A stretch of DNA of 64,000 nt from DSCS01 sp035391585 (GTDB lineage: Bacteria; Macinerneyibacteriota; Macinerneyibacteria; Macinerneyibacteriales; DSCS01), in assembly GCA_964574875.1 (NCBI GenBank), contig CAZNOX010000004.1, positions 37,263-101,262 of the forward strand, in the 5' to 3' direction. The notes under the pieces were generated by a model, which searched no databases, had not been told where the DNA came from, and saw only the letters and a program-made list of their open reading frames with translations. This document shows, one piece after another, positions 7,843 to 17,064 of this stretch (position 1 is the stretch's first letter; each line of letters begins with the position of its first letter). Both the position numbers and the translations under genes were made by a program.

Positions 7843-8610
7843 ATGATCACAGCATTTTACCAGTTCGCTCCCCGGCTCGGGGAGAGGGATGCCAATCTTG
7901 AGATGATCCGGAAAGGGACCGTGAACAGATCATTCGATCTCCTGGTCCTTCCTGAACTCTGCACAACAGGCTATGCCCTTACTCCCGAAGAGCTGGACCG
8001 TTTCAGTGAACCTGTCCCCGACGGACCCACGGTCTCTTTTATGCTTCGTTATTCGCAGGAAAAGAAGAGCACCATCGTCTGGGGAATGGCTGAACGTGAA
8101 GGAGACCGTTTTTATAACAGCGCAGTCCTGGTCCATCAGGGTTTCTTTCTGGGGAAATACAGGAAAGTCCATCTCTTCCTTGATGAAAAAGATCTCTTTA
8201 CCCCCGGGGACCTTCCCTTTACCGTTTGGGATGTCAACGGGGTCCGGACAGGGATCATGATCTGTTTCGACTGGGCCTATCCCGAGGCGGCCCGGACCCT
8301 GGCCTCACGCGGCGCCCAGCTCATCGCCCATCCTGCCAACCTTGTTTTGCCCCTGTGTCAGAAAGCCATGCCTGTCCGGGCGTTGGAGAACCGTATCTTT
8401 ACCGTCACTGCAAACAGGACAGGGGAAGAGCGCGGCCTCCGTTTCACGGGACAAAGCCTCATCTGCGCCCCCGGAGGAAAGATCCTCAAACAGGCCCGCA
8501 AACGTCCGTCCTTCGGTTCTGCTGAAATCGACCCGGTTGAAGCCTCGGACAAGAGAATGACTGCTCGAAACTCTCTCTTCGAAGACCGCAGGCCGTCATT
8601 TTATCTGTGA
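7843..8610 (+). CDS. carbon-nitrogen hydrolase (nitrilase superfamily amidase)
   Basis: The 255-residue protein has the Glu-Lys-Cys triad: Glu38 in LLVLPELCTTGY, Lys108 in GKYRKVHLF and Cys141 in IMICFDWAYPE. It hydrolyses a C-N bond of an amide or carbamoyl compound in the cytoplasm; the substrate cannot be told. It is divergent from the zinc operon and is transcribed with the HD-GYP gene, 11 bases downstream. The ATG at 7843 has no ribosome-binding site but lies six bases after a good -10 element, so the mRNA may be leaderless. Confidence 0.85.
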   Translation: MITAFYQFAPRLGERDANLEMIRKGTVNRSFDLLVLPELCTTGYALTPEELDRFSEPVPDGPTVSFMLRYSQEKKSTIVWGMAEREGDRFYNSAVLVHQGFFLGKYRKVHLFLDEKDLFTPGDLPFTVWDVNGVRTGIMICFDWAYPEAARTLASRGAQLIAHPANLVLPLCQKAMPVRALENRIFTVTANRTGEERGLRFTGQSLICAPGGKILKQARKRPSFGSAEIDPVEASDKRMTARNSLFEDRRPSFYL

Positions 8611-8621
8611 AAGGAGCCTGT

Positions 8622-10208
8622 ATGGAAAACAGGAGTATCTATGACCAGCGTCTTTCCGAAATGCTGGATAAAGTCGCTGACGAGATCAAAAACTACTCCA
8701 TCAGTTTCATCAGCCATATCAAAAAACTCGCTGAGATCGGGATCTCCCTTACTTCGGAAAAAAACATCACCAAGATCCTGGAAATGATCGTGGAAGAGGC
8801 CAAGAATTTTACCAATGCCGATGCGGGGACTCTCTATTCGGTCAGCGGTGACAGGCTGATCTTCGAGATCCTCTACAACGATACTCTGGGGATCAAACAG
8901 GGCGGAACCACGGGAACCCCTATCAAACTCCCCCCTGTCCCCATCCATGAACAGAATGTCTCGGGATATGTGGCCAAAAAAGGGGAGATCATCAACATCC
9001 CTGACGTCTATAAGGACAACACATTTGATTTTACAGGTCCCAAGAAGTATGATGCCCAGACAGGCTACCGCTCCCGGTCTTTTCTTGTGGTCCCCCTTCG
9101 TGATCACGAAAACACCATCATCGGCGTCCTGCAGCTGATCAATGCCAAGAATAAGGATACAGGAGAAGTCATCCCCTTCGCCCCGGAATATGAGGATATC
9201 ATCTATTCTCTGGCCTCCCAGGCCGCTGTCGCTATTACCAATGCCCAGCTGATCAAAGATATCGAACAGATGCTCAACTCCTTTGTCAAAGTGATGGCCA
9301 CCGCGATCGATGAGAGGACTCCCTACAACAGGGACCATACTGCCAGAGTGGCCTGCTATACCGTGGCGCTGGCCGAACGGATCAACGGGATCACCGAAGG
9401 CCGGTATAAAGACCTCTATTTTACAGAAGAGAAATTGGCAGAACTGAATATGGCCGCCTGGCTCCATGATGTGGGTAAAGTCACCACCCCGGATATTGTG
9501 ATGGACAAATCCACGAAACTCGAATGCAAGATGGACAGGCTGGAGATGATCCTCCAGCGCATCGAACTTCTCCGAAAGGACTGCAGCATCCAGGAACTTT
9601 CAGGGATGCAGAATGAGAAAACAGCCAAAGAGATGCTCGAGCGCCTCTCCCGGTATGAAGATTTCCTCGTCAAAGCCAATCAGCCCGGAGAATCCCTGAG
9701 CGGGAAAGACCTGGCTTTTCTCGAAGAGATCCGCTCCTTCCGGTTCAAGGATCATATGGGCATCCCCCGGCAGGTCATCACAGAAGAGGAGTATGCCAAC
9801 CTCTCCATTCCCCGGGGGACTTTGAATCCCGCTGAACGGACCATCATGGAAAATCATGTCCTGGTCACTGAAAAACTCCTCTCCAACATGCCCTTTATCA
9901 AGAAGTATAAGAATGTTCCCGAGATCGCCTCGGCTCATCATGAAAAGATCGACGGCAGCGGCTACCCCCATCATCTTCAGGGCGAGGAGATCCCCATAGG
10001 AGGGCGGATCATGGCTATCGCTGATTTTTTCGATGCTCTCACAGCCAGTGACCGCCCGTATAAAAAGGCGATGTCATCCGACGAAGCCTTTAAGATCCTT
10101 GAAAAAAGCGCTGAAAAGGGAGAACTGGACAAGGACCTTCTCCAGATCTTCCGCGACAGTAAAATCTATGCAACGGATACTCAGAAGAAAGGAGTCTTTG
10201 AAACATGA
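8622..10208 (+). CDS. GAF domain-HD-GYP cyclic-di-GMP phosphodiesterase
   Basis: The 528-residue protein has an N-terminal GAF sensor (about 40-210: LEMIVEEAKNFTNADAGTLY, FLVVPLRDHENTIIGVLQLIN). A C-terminal HD-GYP domain follows, with NRDHTARVACY, LHDVGKV (His282-Asp283) and HHEKIDGSGYPHHLQG. HD-GYP enzymes hydrolyse cyclic di-GMP. About 100 extra residues separate the HD pair from the HHE/GYP part, longer than in minimal HD-GYP domains. The start at 8622 follows AAAGGAG; an earlier in-frame ATG at 8607 lies inside the nitrilase gene. The stop overlaps the M50 protease gene. Confidence 0.9.
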   Translation: MENRSIYDQRLSEMLDKVADEIKNYSISFISHIKKLAEIGISLTSEKNITKILEMIVEEAKNFTNADAGTLYSVSGDRLIFEILYNDTLGIKQGGTTGTPIKLPPVPIHEQNVSGYVAKKGEIINIPDVYKDNTFDFTGPKKYDAQTGYRSRSFLVVPLRDHENTIIGVLQLINAKNKDTGEVIPFAPEYEDIIYSLASQAAVAITNAQLIKDIEQMLNSFVKVMATAIDERTPYNRDHTARVACYTVALAERINGITEGRYKDLYFTEEKLAELNMAAWLHDVGKVTTPDIVMDKSTKLECKMDRLEMILQRIELLRKDCSIQELSGMQNEKTAKEMLERLSRYEDFLVKANQPGESLSGKDLAFLEEIRSFRFKDHMGIPRQVITEEEYANLSIPRGTLNPAERTIMENHVLVTEKLLSNMPFIKKYKNVPEIASAHHEKIDGSGYPHHLQGEEIPIGGRIMAIADFFDALTASDRPYKKAMSSDEAFKILEKSAEKGELDKDLLQIFRDSKIYATDTQKKGVFET

Positions 10209-10849
10209 TCAATGACGTCGCTATCATCCCCCTGCAGATCCTGGCTCTTCTCTATGCCATTGTCATCCATGAATGGGCTCACGGCTTTGCCGCCTATAAA
10301 ATGGGAGACAATACAGCCTACTATATGGGGCGGCTCACGCTCAACCCCATACGTCACATGGACCTTTTCGGGACAGTCCTTCTGCCCCTTCTTCTCATCG
10401 TGACGCGCTCCCCCATCCTTTTCGGCTGGGCCAAGCCGGTCCCTGTCAACCCCAATAATTTCAGAGACTTCAAAAAAGGCGAAGTGGTGGTCTCTCTGGC
10501 TGGAGTCACCGCCAACATCCTGTCTGCACTGCTCTTCACAGCCCTGGTCTTTATTCTCCGTCACTTTTCAGGGATGCCCCTGATCCAGCCGATGATCTTT
10601 TTCTTCATCATTGCATCGGTGATCAATGTCATCCTCTTCGCTTTTAACCTCATTCCCATCCCCCCTCTGGACGGATCGCATATCCTCATGCTGCTGCTGC
10701 CTCCCAAACAGGCCATGGTCTTCAACCGGATCGCGCCCTACGGGTTTATCATCATCCTGGGGCTTCTCCTTGTGGGAGCCATCGATGTCTATCTCCGTCT
10801 GATTTTGAACCTCTACTTCACTGTCACGGGCCTTCCCCTGATCTTCTGA
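10205..10849 (+). CDS. site-2 protease family (M50) membrane metalloprotease
   Basis: The 214-residue protein has about five to six membrane spans. The zinc motif HEWAH is at residues 22-26, and the third ligand is Asp156 in NLIPIPPLDGSHI. LFGWAKPVPVNP is characteristic of the short YwhC-like bacterial S2P group, which lacks a PDZ domain. It would cut substrates within the membrane; the target is unknown. It overlaps the HD-GYP gene by four bases and the next gene by one base. Confidence 0.88.
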   Translation: MINDVAIIPLQILALLYAIVIHEWAHGFAAYKMGDNTAYYMGRLTLNPIRHMDLFGTVLLPLLLIVTRSPILFGWAKPVPVNPNNFRDFKKGEVVVSLAGVTANILSALLFTALVFILRHFSGMPLIQPMIFFFIIASVINVILFAFNLIPIPPLDGSHILMLLLPPKQAMVFNRIAPYGFIIILGLLLVGAIDVYLRLILNLYFTVTGLPLIF

Positions 10850-11652
10850 TGACGATGAAACACCTTGAAAGCCTCTCCCCCTTTACAGAGATCTCCGGAA
10901 AAGAGTTCTCCGGATCCTTTCATCGGGATCCCGGAGGGCGTCTTTTTCTCCTCGTGGACACGCCCCCGGAAGGAGTCCGCGACCTCATCGATGCCCCCCT
11001 TTCTCTGGGCGGGATGAAAAGCGGGCCGGATACCGTGCGGCTCGTCCTCACTCTCCACCGGGACGGCACCCCGCTGCTTCTTCTGGACAAGGTCATCACC
11101 CTCTCCCGGGATGAAGAGGATTACCGTGCGTTCTTATCAGCAGAGATGCAATCCCTGGCCTTCTTCTATTCATCAGAGGGCAAACGCTTTTTCATCCTGG
11201 CAAAACAGGTGCGTCTCGATGAGAAACTCAAAGCGGAGCTTCTCGCCATGGCCGCTCCCGGTTCCCCCGTCATCCACCGCATCCCGCTCTCGCAGACCGA
11301 CATCACCCCTTTTCTGAAAGCCTCTTACACGCTGTACCGTTTTGAAGAGGAGGCCCTTGAAGACCCGTCTCTCATGATGAGGATGGAGAACGGTGCTCTT
11401 CTCAAAAGGCCCTTCTCTCTGTGGACCGGGCGTGATCCCGGAGGAGCTTTTCTTCTATCCGATACCCCTCTGCAGAGCCGGACACCCGAAAAGAAGGGAT
11501 GCCATCCCCTTGAGATGACGGCCCTGCCCTATGGGTTCTCAACTGTTCCGGGGATCCTCTTCCGGATCCTCATCGACAAAGAGGGCATGGACGACCTCAA
11601 GGCCCGGGGAGACCGAAAGAACTATGAAGAGTCGTATCCTTTCTGGCGTTAG
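10849..11652 (+). CDS. hypothetical protein
   Basis: The 267-residue soluble-looking protein has no signal peptide or membrane segment. I recognise no family. It is leucine-rich, with a hydrophobic strand-rich N-terminal half (RLFLLVDTPPEGVRDLIDAPLSL, VRLVLTLHRDGTPLLLLDKVITL) that could be a beta domain. The start may be the ATG at 10849 or a second ATG two codons later; neither has a clear ribosome-binding site, and coupling to the upstream stop is likely. The end overlaps the transglycosylase gene by 29 bases in another frame. Confidence 0.65.
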   Translation: MTMKHLESLSPFTEISGKEFSGSFHRDPGGRLFLLVDTPPEGVRDLIDAPLSLGGMKSGPDTVRLVLTLHRDGTPLLLLDKVITLSRDEEDYRAFLSAEMQSLAFFYSSEGKRFFILAKQVRLDEKLKAELLAMAAPGSPVIHRIPLSQTDITPFLKASYTLYRFEEEALEDPSLMMRMENGALLKRPFSLWTGRDPGGAFLLSDTPLQSRTPEKKGCHPLEMTALPYGFSTVPGILFRILIDKEGMDDLKARGDRKNYEESYPFWR

Positions 11653-13519
11653 TCTCCTTCTCCTTCTTTTTTTTCTCTTCTATACGCCCGGTTGCTCTCT
11701 TATCAGGCGCCCGTCTCCGCCCCGTCCCCTTTATGCCAGGGCCCTGGAAAGACTTCACGACGGTGACAAAGCCGCCGCCGTTGCACTCTTCTCCTCTGTG
11801 AGCGGAGATGACGATATCTATCCTGCAGCTCTGATCAGGGGCATGGAGGCATCCCGAAAGAGAGACGAGGCTATGTATGACCTCTTTCTTTCCCGTCTTG
11901 CAGAGATCCTGCCCCTCTACCCTTTTCTGGACGACTACTACTACTTCGCTCTCATGCGGCAGCAGGCCGACCGGGGAGAGGACACCTACCTCATCACCTA
12001 CCGGGATTTCTTTGAACTCGTGGGAGAAGAAGACCTCTACAAAGAGCTGCTCTTCTTTTATACGGAGGCCCTTGCCCGGGCAGAGCGAAATGAGGTGGCC
12101 CTCCGGGAGTCTGCAGCACTCTACCGAAGACGGCTTCCCGAAAACCACAAATCTGCTCTGGAAGAACTTATCACCTCCCTTATGCAAAAAGAGGGGCTTT
12201 CCCTCCGGGGGCCTGAATGGGATATCCTCGCCCGCCTGCCTCTCAGCTTGTCACAAGTCAGGAGCTATCTGAAATCCCGCTTCGAAGATTCCGGTTTCTG
12301 GTGGGAGGCCGCATCCCGTTTTCTGTCAACACGGGAGATGCAGGCTTTTGGCGGCGATAGCAACGGCTATATCCTGGCCCGCCGTTTCAGCGGGGCCTCC
12401 CCCGAAGAGGAGACACGCCGGCGTCTTGCGAATCTGCTGGATGATCCGGAGTTGACATACCCCTCCCCGCTGGCGCATCTCTTCATCTCTCTTTTTCCAG
12501 ACGATCTCCGGAGTCTCACCTTTTTCAAACTGCTGGATCCCGAGGCTGCCGAAGACGAGGCCCGCCTTCTGTTCGACACCCTTCTCGAAGAACGCCGTTT
12601 CGACATCCTGAGACAGTGGCTTTCGGCCTGGAACAGGGAAGAGAAGGCCTTTCATCCCGAAACCGGGGCCCGGTTTCTCTATTGGGAAGCCGTCCTGGGG
12701 ATGAAGAACGGCAAACTGACACCGCAGGGGGAAAAGGCCCTCAGGGACTGCTGCCGCATGGCGCCCCTCTCTTACTATCACATCAAAGCCGCACGGCTTC
12801 TGAACCTTTCGCCTCTGGATCCCGGGCTTTTTGACCCGCACATGACCCGTGGCAGGACAGACCCGAAAATGAGATCCCTTCTCAAAGCCCTGGACAGTTA
12901 TGATGACAGAGAGGGCGTCCGGATGATCCAGCTCTCTATTGACAATGACCACTTCTTCGATAACCTCCCGCTTTTCATGGACCTCTATACCCGGTACCAG
13001 GATTACGACTGGATGATTCTCAGCGCACGCTATCTCTGGAAGGCGGAAGGGCCTTCACATGACCTTCTTCCCTACCTCTACCCCATGGGTTTTCAAGATG
13101 CGGTCCGCCTTCACAGTGCACTCCCCCCGGAAGAGGCTCCTCTGGTCTATGGCGTCATCCACCAGGAGAGCCGCTTTGCTCCCACAGCCGTCTCCCGGGC
13201 GGGGGCACAAGGGCTCATGCAGCTCATGCCCTCGACATTCCACAGCCTGGCCGGGATGAAACAGGAGGACCCTTTTGACATCAGGGCCAATATCTCAGCG
13301 GGCACCGCTTATCTCAAAAGGCTTCTCCATGCCTTCACAAAGAAGGAGTATGTCCTGGCGGCCTACAATGCCGGGCCTCACCGTCTTCATCTCTGGGAAG
13401 AAGAATTCGGCCCGCGCACTCCTGAAGAGTTTGTCGAACTCATCCCCTTTCCCGAGACAAAAGGGTATGTCTCCCGGGTCATCACCCTGGAAGGGATCTA
13501 CCGGGCCTTGTATCACTGA
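11624..13519 (+). CDS. lytic transglycosylase lipoprotein with SLT domain
   Basis: The 631-residue protein has an N-terminal signal ending FYTPGCSL, a relaxed lipobox with Cys near residue 24. A long alpha-helical repeat region resembling the Slt70 ring covers about 40-480. The catalytic SLT domain follows: EAPLVYGVIHQESRF with Glu515, AGAQGLMQLMPSTF, NISAGTAYLKRLL, YVLAAYNAGP and FPETKGYVSRV. It cleaves peptidoglycan glycan strands from the envelope. The start is taken at 11624, where the signal peptide begins, inside the end of the previous gene; the ribosome-binding site is weak (GGGAG). Confidence 0.88.
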   Translation: MKSRILSGVSLLLLLFFLFYTPGCSLIRRPSPPRPLYARALERLHDGDKAAAVALFSSVSGDDDIYPAALIRGMEASRKRDEAMYDLFLSRLAEILPLYPFLDDYYYFALMRQQADRGEDTYLITYRDFFELVGEEDLYKELLFFYTEALARAERNEVALRESAALYRRRLPENHKSALEELITSLMQKEGLSLRGPEWDILARLPLSLSQVRSYLKSRFEDSGFWWEAASRFLSTREMQAFGGDSNGYILARRFSGASPEEETRRRLANLLDDPELTYPSPLAHLFISLFPDDLRSLTFFKLLDPEAAEDEARLLFDTLLEERRFDILRQWLSAWNREEKAFHPETGARFLYWEAVLGMKNGKLTPQGEKALRDCCRMAPLSYYHIKAARLLNLSPLDPGLFDPHMTRGRTDPKMRSLLKALDSYDDREGVRMIQLSIDNDHFFDNLPLFMDLYTRYQDYDWMILSARYLWKAEGPSHDLLPYLYPMGFQDAVRLHSALPPEEAPLVYGVIHQESRFAPTAVSRAGAQGLMQLMPSTFHSLAGMKQEDPFDIRANISAGTAYLKRLLHAFTKKEYVLAAYNAGPHRLHLWEEEFGPRTPEEFVELIPFPETKGYVSRVITLEGIYRALYH

Positions 13520-13530
13520 AAGGAGTCTCT

Positions 13531-14712
13531 GTGAAATACCGTTTTGAAAAACCCGTGAGCCGTCAAGGGACAGACAGTGTCAAATGGGACGGGGCAGAGA
13601 GTCTCTTCCGCCAAAAAGACCTGCTGCCTCTCTGGGTGGCCGATATGGACTTCGCCTCTCCCCCACAAGTGACCCGGGCCCTGATCAAAAGAGCCCGCCA
13701 TCCCGCCTACGGCTACACCCTCACAAGCCGCCGCTACTATGACGCGGTCCGGCAATGGCTCGTGAGACGGTTCCGGTGGGAGGTCCCGGAGGACGATATT
13801 CTCACCACCCCGGGAATCGTTACAGCCTTAGCTCTGTGTGTGGAGGCCTTTACAGCTGCGGGAGACGAAGTCATCATCCAGCCTCCTGTCTATCCCCCCT
13901 TTTTCTCCGTGGTCACACAAGCCGGAAGACGCCTTCTTCTGAATCCCCTGCACCGCACGGACGGGACTTATCATATGGATCTGGATGACCTCAGGACAAA
14001 GATCTCTCCGAGGACAAAGCTTCTTCTCCTCTGCTCTCCCCATAACCCCGTGGGGCGTGTCTGGACAAAACAGGAACTCCATGCCCTGGGAGAACTCTGT
14101 GAACAACACGGCATCACCGTCGTCTCTGATGAGATTCACGCCGACCTCGTTTTTCCCGGGCACAGCCATACGCCCACAGTTCAAAGTCATCCGGGGCTTG
14201 CCCGAAGGACTGTCACCTGCACATCCCCGAGCAAGACATTTAATATCCCGGGGCTCTATGGATCCAACATCATTATCAGCGATCCGGCGTTGAAAGAGGC
14301 CTACCGGGGTGTGCTGGAACGCTTCCACCTCACGTCTCTCAACCTTTTTGCCCTGGAAGCGGCTGTGGCTGCTTATTCATCGGGAGAACCATGGCTTGAA
14401 AGCCTTCTTGACTACCTCTATAAGAATCTCTCTTATCTGAGCGCCCGGCTCCAGCGAATCCCGGGGGTGGAATTCCCCGTTCTTCCCCAGGGAACCACAC
14501 TGGCCTGGATCAGCTTTAAACCGTGGATGGCAAGAGGGCTGGATTATAAGGAGATGGTCATCAACCGGGCCGGGATCGCACTGAATGACGGAATCGATTT
14601 CGGAGAAGCCGGCCGGGGATATATGCGTCTGAACTTCGCCTCTCCCCGTCCTCTCCTCAAACAAGCCCTGGACCGTCTGGAAGAAGCCGCCCGACACGGC
14701 TGGCGGGACTAG
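13531..14712 (+). CDS. patB: PLP-dependent C-S beta-lyase, PatB/MalY family
   Basis: The 393-residue fold-type I aminotransferase-like enzyme has LPLWVADMDF, YGYT, LTTPGIVTAL, CSPHNPVGRVW, VVSDEIHADLVF and PLP Lys235 in TSPSKTFNIPGLYGSN. These are hallmarks of the MalY/PatB cystathionine beta-lyase-like group, which splits cystathionine or cysteine to a thiol, pyruvate and ammonia. The start codon is GTG with AAAGGAG five bases upstream. It could feed sulfide to the methionine genes 40 kb away, but no direct link is visible. It ends in a four-base convergent overlap with the next gene. Confidence 0.88.
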   Translation: MKYRFEKPVSRQGTDSVKWDGAESLFRQKDLLPLWVADMDFASPPQVTRALIKRARHPAYGYTLTSRRYYDAVRQWLVRRFRWEVPEDDILTTPGIVTALALCVEAFTAAGDEVIIQPPVYPPFFSVVTQAGRRLLLNPLHRTDGTYHMDLDDLRTKISPRTKLLLLCSPHNPVGRVWTKQELHALGELCEQHGITVVSDEIHADLVFPGHSHTPTVQSHPGLARRTVTCTSPSKTFNIPGLYGSNIIISDPALKEAYRGVLERFHLTSLNLFALEAAVAAYSSGEPWLESLLDYLYKNLSYLSARLQRIPGVEFPVLPQGTTLAWISFKPWMARGLDYKEMVINRAGIALNDGIDFGEAGRGYMRLNFASPRPLLKQALDRLEEAARHGWRD

Positions 14713-15062
14713 CGGTCCTCTTTTTTCTCTCTTCCGTCGATGATCTTTTGAGCTTCTTCGGCCTTTTTGACGATCCATCGGCCGATGTTGAGAGCAGCCC
14801 GGGGCGTCAGAGCGACTTTGGCGACCACTTCCCGGATCACATCCGCATTTTCCTCAAAATCAAGGGGCCTTTCATTTCCGAACAGATGATGCTCGATATG
14901 TTCGATCTCCAGAGACGTGGGCATGGATTTCCTGTCAAAATAGAGGTTCAGCGTGAGCAGGCCGTCCGGGGAGATCCCCCCGAATATCCCGTTGACCACG
15001 GGGGTCACATCAAACTCCTCCAGGTTTCTGTATGAGATCTTGAGTTTTTTTCCTTCTTCCAT
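14709..15062 (-). CDS. hypothetical protein, possibly DUF3467-like
   Basis: The 117-residue cytoplasmic protein is highly charged. A strand-rich first half (LKISYRNLEEFDVTPVVNGIFGGISPDGLLTLNLYFDRKSMP) is followed by a segment ending VAKVALTPRAALNIGRWIVKKAEEAQKII. The ALTPRAALNIGRWI part resembles the 'SPEHAK-LL-AL' helix of DUF3467 proteins, but this is only a motif impression. AAGGAGGG lies four bases before the ATG. It is convergent with patB and divergent from the phosphate genes. Confidence 0.7.
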   Translation of the reverse strand: MEEGKKLKISYRNLEEFDVTPVVNGIFGGISPDGLLTLNLYFDRKSMPTSLEIEHIEHHLFGNERPLDFEENADVIREVVAKVALTPRAALNIGRWIVKKAEEAQKIIDGREKKEDR

Positions 15063-15089
15063 GGTCCCTCCTTAACTGAGACTTTCTCT

Positions 15090-15109
15090 CCGAAGGGGGT
15101 CCCCTTCGG
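15090..15109. other. hairpin between divergent genes
   Basis: CCGAAGGGG and CCCCTTCGG form a perfect 9-bp inverted repeat around a two-base centre. It lies between the divergent starts at 15062 and 15171, with no T tract on either side, so it is more likely a leader structure or protein site than a terminator. Confidence 0.4.
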
Positions 15110-15119
15110 GAAATCCGTG

Positions 15120-15147
15120 TTGACATCATCTCAATTTAACATAAAAT
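15120..15147 (+). promoter_or_regulatory. promoter of the phosphate-transport pair
   Basis: TTGACA (15120-15125) and TAAAAT (15142-15147), 16-bp spacer, upstream of AAGGAGG and the ATG at 15171. Confidence 0.75.
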
Positions 15148-15170
15148 CTATGTATCGTGAAGGAGGAGTC

Positions 15171-15845
15171 ATGAAAAGTGCTTTTTTTATCCGTATGTTT
15201 CCCAAAGAGACCCCTATTCAACTGCTCATCGAACACGCCGCGATACTGGAGGAGATCAGCCGGCTCATCAAACCTCTCATGGAAGCCTACTTTCAGAATG
15301 AAGATATTCATGACAGGATGAAGTTCATCTCCAAACGGGAAAGTGACGCCGACGAGATCAAATTCCAGATCAGAAGGATGCTCTCTCAAAGTGTCCGGAC
15401 ACCCTTTGCTGTGAAAGATATCCTGGATTACCTTCATCTTCAGGATTCACTCATCGACCGCTTTGAAGATGTGGCCAAAAAACTCTCCCTCAACAAAGTG
15501 GAAGGGCTGGACGACTATATCAAAAACAAAGTCATGGAACTTGTGGATCAGGTGGTCCAGTCCATCGACTATCTGGAAGATATGATCCGTGAAGTCCGCA
15601 AAGTCATCAGCTACTCCTTCGCCTCCAAACTCCTGAAAAAAGAAGCCAATAATTATGTCCAGATCGAAGACATCGAAAACAGGGTGGACGATCTCTCCAT
15701 CGAGATCGGAAAATGGATCTATTCCAAAAAGAAAGAGATCAACCCCATGGACCTGATCTTCTTTCGCGAGACAGTCCTGATCCTGGTTCACATCACCGAC
15801 AGAGCGGAAAATACCGCAGAGCTTTTAAAAGCCTTTTTGAAGTAA
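15171..15845 (+). CDS. DUF47 / PhoU-like phosphate transport regulator (TIGR00153-type)
   Basis: The 224-residue all-helical protein matches the DUF47 PhoU-like family: FPKETPIQLLIEHAAILEEI near the N-terminus, KRESDADEIKFQIRRML, DILDYLHLQDSLIDRFEDVAKKL and RETVLILVHITDRAENTAELL. The repeated E/D-x-x-x-D pattern is that of the metal-binding helices of PhoU. These proteins regularly pair with PiT transporters and modulate phosphate uptake; the pit gene follows here after ten bases. The start at 15171 follows AAGGAGG; an upstream in-frame ATG at 15117 precedes the -35 element. Confidence 0.85.
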   Translation: MKSAFFIRMFPKETPIQLLIEHAAILEEISRLIKPLMEAYFQNEDIHDRMKFISKRESDADEIKFQIRRMLSQSVRTPFAVKDILDYLHLQDSLIDRFEDVAKKLSLNKVEGLDDYIKNKVMELVDQVVQSIDYLEDMIREVRKVISYSFASKLLKKEANNYVQIEDIENRVDDLSIEIGKWIYSKKKEINPMDLIFFRETVLILVHITDRAENTAELLKAFLK

Positions 15846-15855
15846 AGGAGATGAT

Positions 15856-17061
15856 ATGACAGTTCTCATCATTGCAGCGGTTATCGGATTTGTCATGTCC
15901 ATGGCCATCGGGGCCAATGACGTTGCAAACTCCATGGCCACTGCTGTGGGTGCAAAAGCCATCACCATCAAACAGGCGGTGATCATTGCAGCCCTGCTCG
16001 AATTCACAGGGGCCTTCTTTTTCGGAAAAATGGTCACGGAGACCATCCGCAAAGGTATTGTGGACCCCTCTCTGATCAAAGAACCCAAGATCATGATCGC
16101 CGGAGCTTTTGCCGCCCTGGTGGCTGCAGCCATCTGGGTTTTCATATCCACTTTTTTCGCTCTCCCCATCTCCACCACTCATACCATCGTCGGGGGCATG
16201 GCCGGTTTCGGAATCGTTGCCGTGGGATGGCAGGCCATTAACTGGGGAAAGATGCTCTTTATCATCTCCAGCTGGTTTCTCTCTCCTCTTCTCGGAGGGA
16301 TCCTGGCCTATCTTGTCTTCCGTTTTATCTCATGGACCATCCTGCACCGGGAGTTTCCCCTCAATGCAGCGCGAAAGGTGGGACCATTCCTCATCGGGGT
16401 CACGGTCTTTATCGTCATGCTGATGTTTTTCTCCAAAGCGCTCCACATGGATATCAACAGCAAACCTCTCCTCTGGTCCTCCCTTTTCGGGTTTGCAGGA
16501 ATCGCTGTGAGTTTCCTGATCCTCAAAAGAGTCAAACCCCGCGGGGATGAATACAGGGCTGTGGAAGGGATCTTTCGCAGGATGCAGGTGGTGACCTCCT
16601 GCTACGTCTCCCTGTCACACGGGGCCAATGACGTGGCCAATGCCATCGGCCCTCTGGCGGCCATCTACGCTGTTGTGACCACGGGAGTCGTGGGAGCCCA
16701 GGCAGGGATCCCGAAATATCTTTTAGGATTGGGCGGCCTGGGAATCGCCCTTGGTGTGGCTGTGCTGGGGTATCGCGTCATGCAGACTGTGGGAGACAAC
16801 ATCACAGAACTCAACAACACACGCGGATTCTCCATCGACTTTTCCACAGCGACCACGGTTTTCCTTGCCTCGGTCTTCGGCCTTCCCGTCTCCTCAAGCC
16901 ACACCGTTGTGGGTTCCATCGTAGGAGTGGGCATGGCCAGGGGGCTTGAGGCCATCAACCTTGATATTATCAAGAAGATCGCCCTGTCATGGCTCCTCAC
17001 AGTCCCTCTGGCTGCAGGGACATCGGCGCTTCTCTTCAAACTCTTTATCGGGTGGTTCTAA
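15856..17061 (+). CDS. pit: inorganic phosphate transporter, PiT family
   Basis: The 401-residue protein has about ten to eleven membrane spans and the two duplicated PiT signature regions: AIGANDVANSMATAVGAKAIT near residue 17 with LPISTTHTIVGG, and SHGANDVANAIGPLAAIYAV near residue 255 with LPVSSSHTVVGSIVG. PiT carriers import phosphate (or metal phosphate) with H+ or Na+. It is cotranscribed with the DUF47 protein, its usual partner, and is followed by trmB after three bases. Confidence 0.92.
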   Translation: MTVLIIAAVIGFVMSMAIGANDVANSMATAVGAKAITIKQAVIIAALLEFTGAFFFGKMVTETIRKGIVDPSLIKEPKIMIAGAFAALVAAAIWVFISTFFALPISTTHTIVGGMAGFGIVAVGWQAINWGKMLFIISSWFLSPLLGGILAYLVFRFISWTILHREFPLNAARKVGPFLIGVTVFIVMLMFFSKALHMDINSKPLLWSSLFGFAGIAVSFLILKRVKPRGDEYRAVEGIFRRMQVVTSCYVSLSHGANDVANAIGPLAAIYAVVTTGVVGAQAGIPKYLLGLGGLGIALGVAVLGYRVMQTVGDNITELNNTRGFSIDFSTATTVFLASVFGLPVSSSHTVVGSIVGVGMARGLEAINLDIIKKIALSWLLTVPLAAGTSALLFKLFIGWF

Positions 17062-17064
17062 ATT

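Noticed and set aside
15090..15109. Rho-independent terminator in the divergent gap
   Set aside because: No T tract on either side, and no gene ends there.
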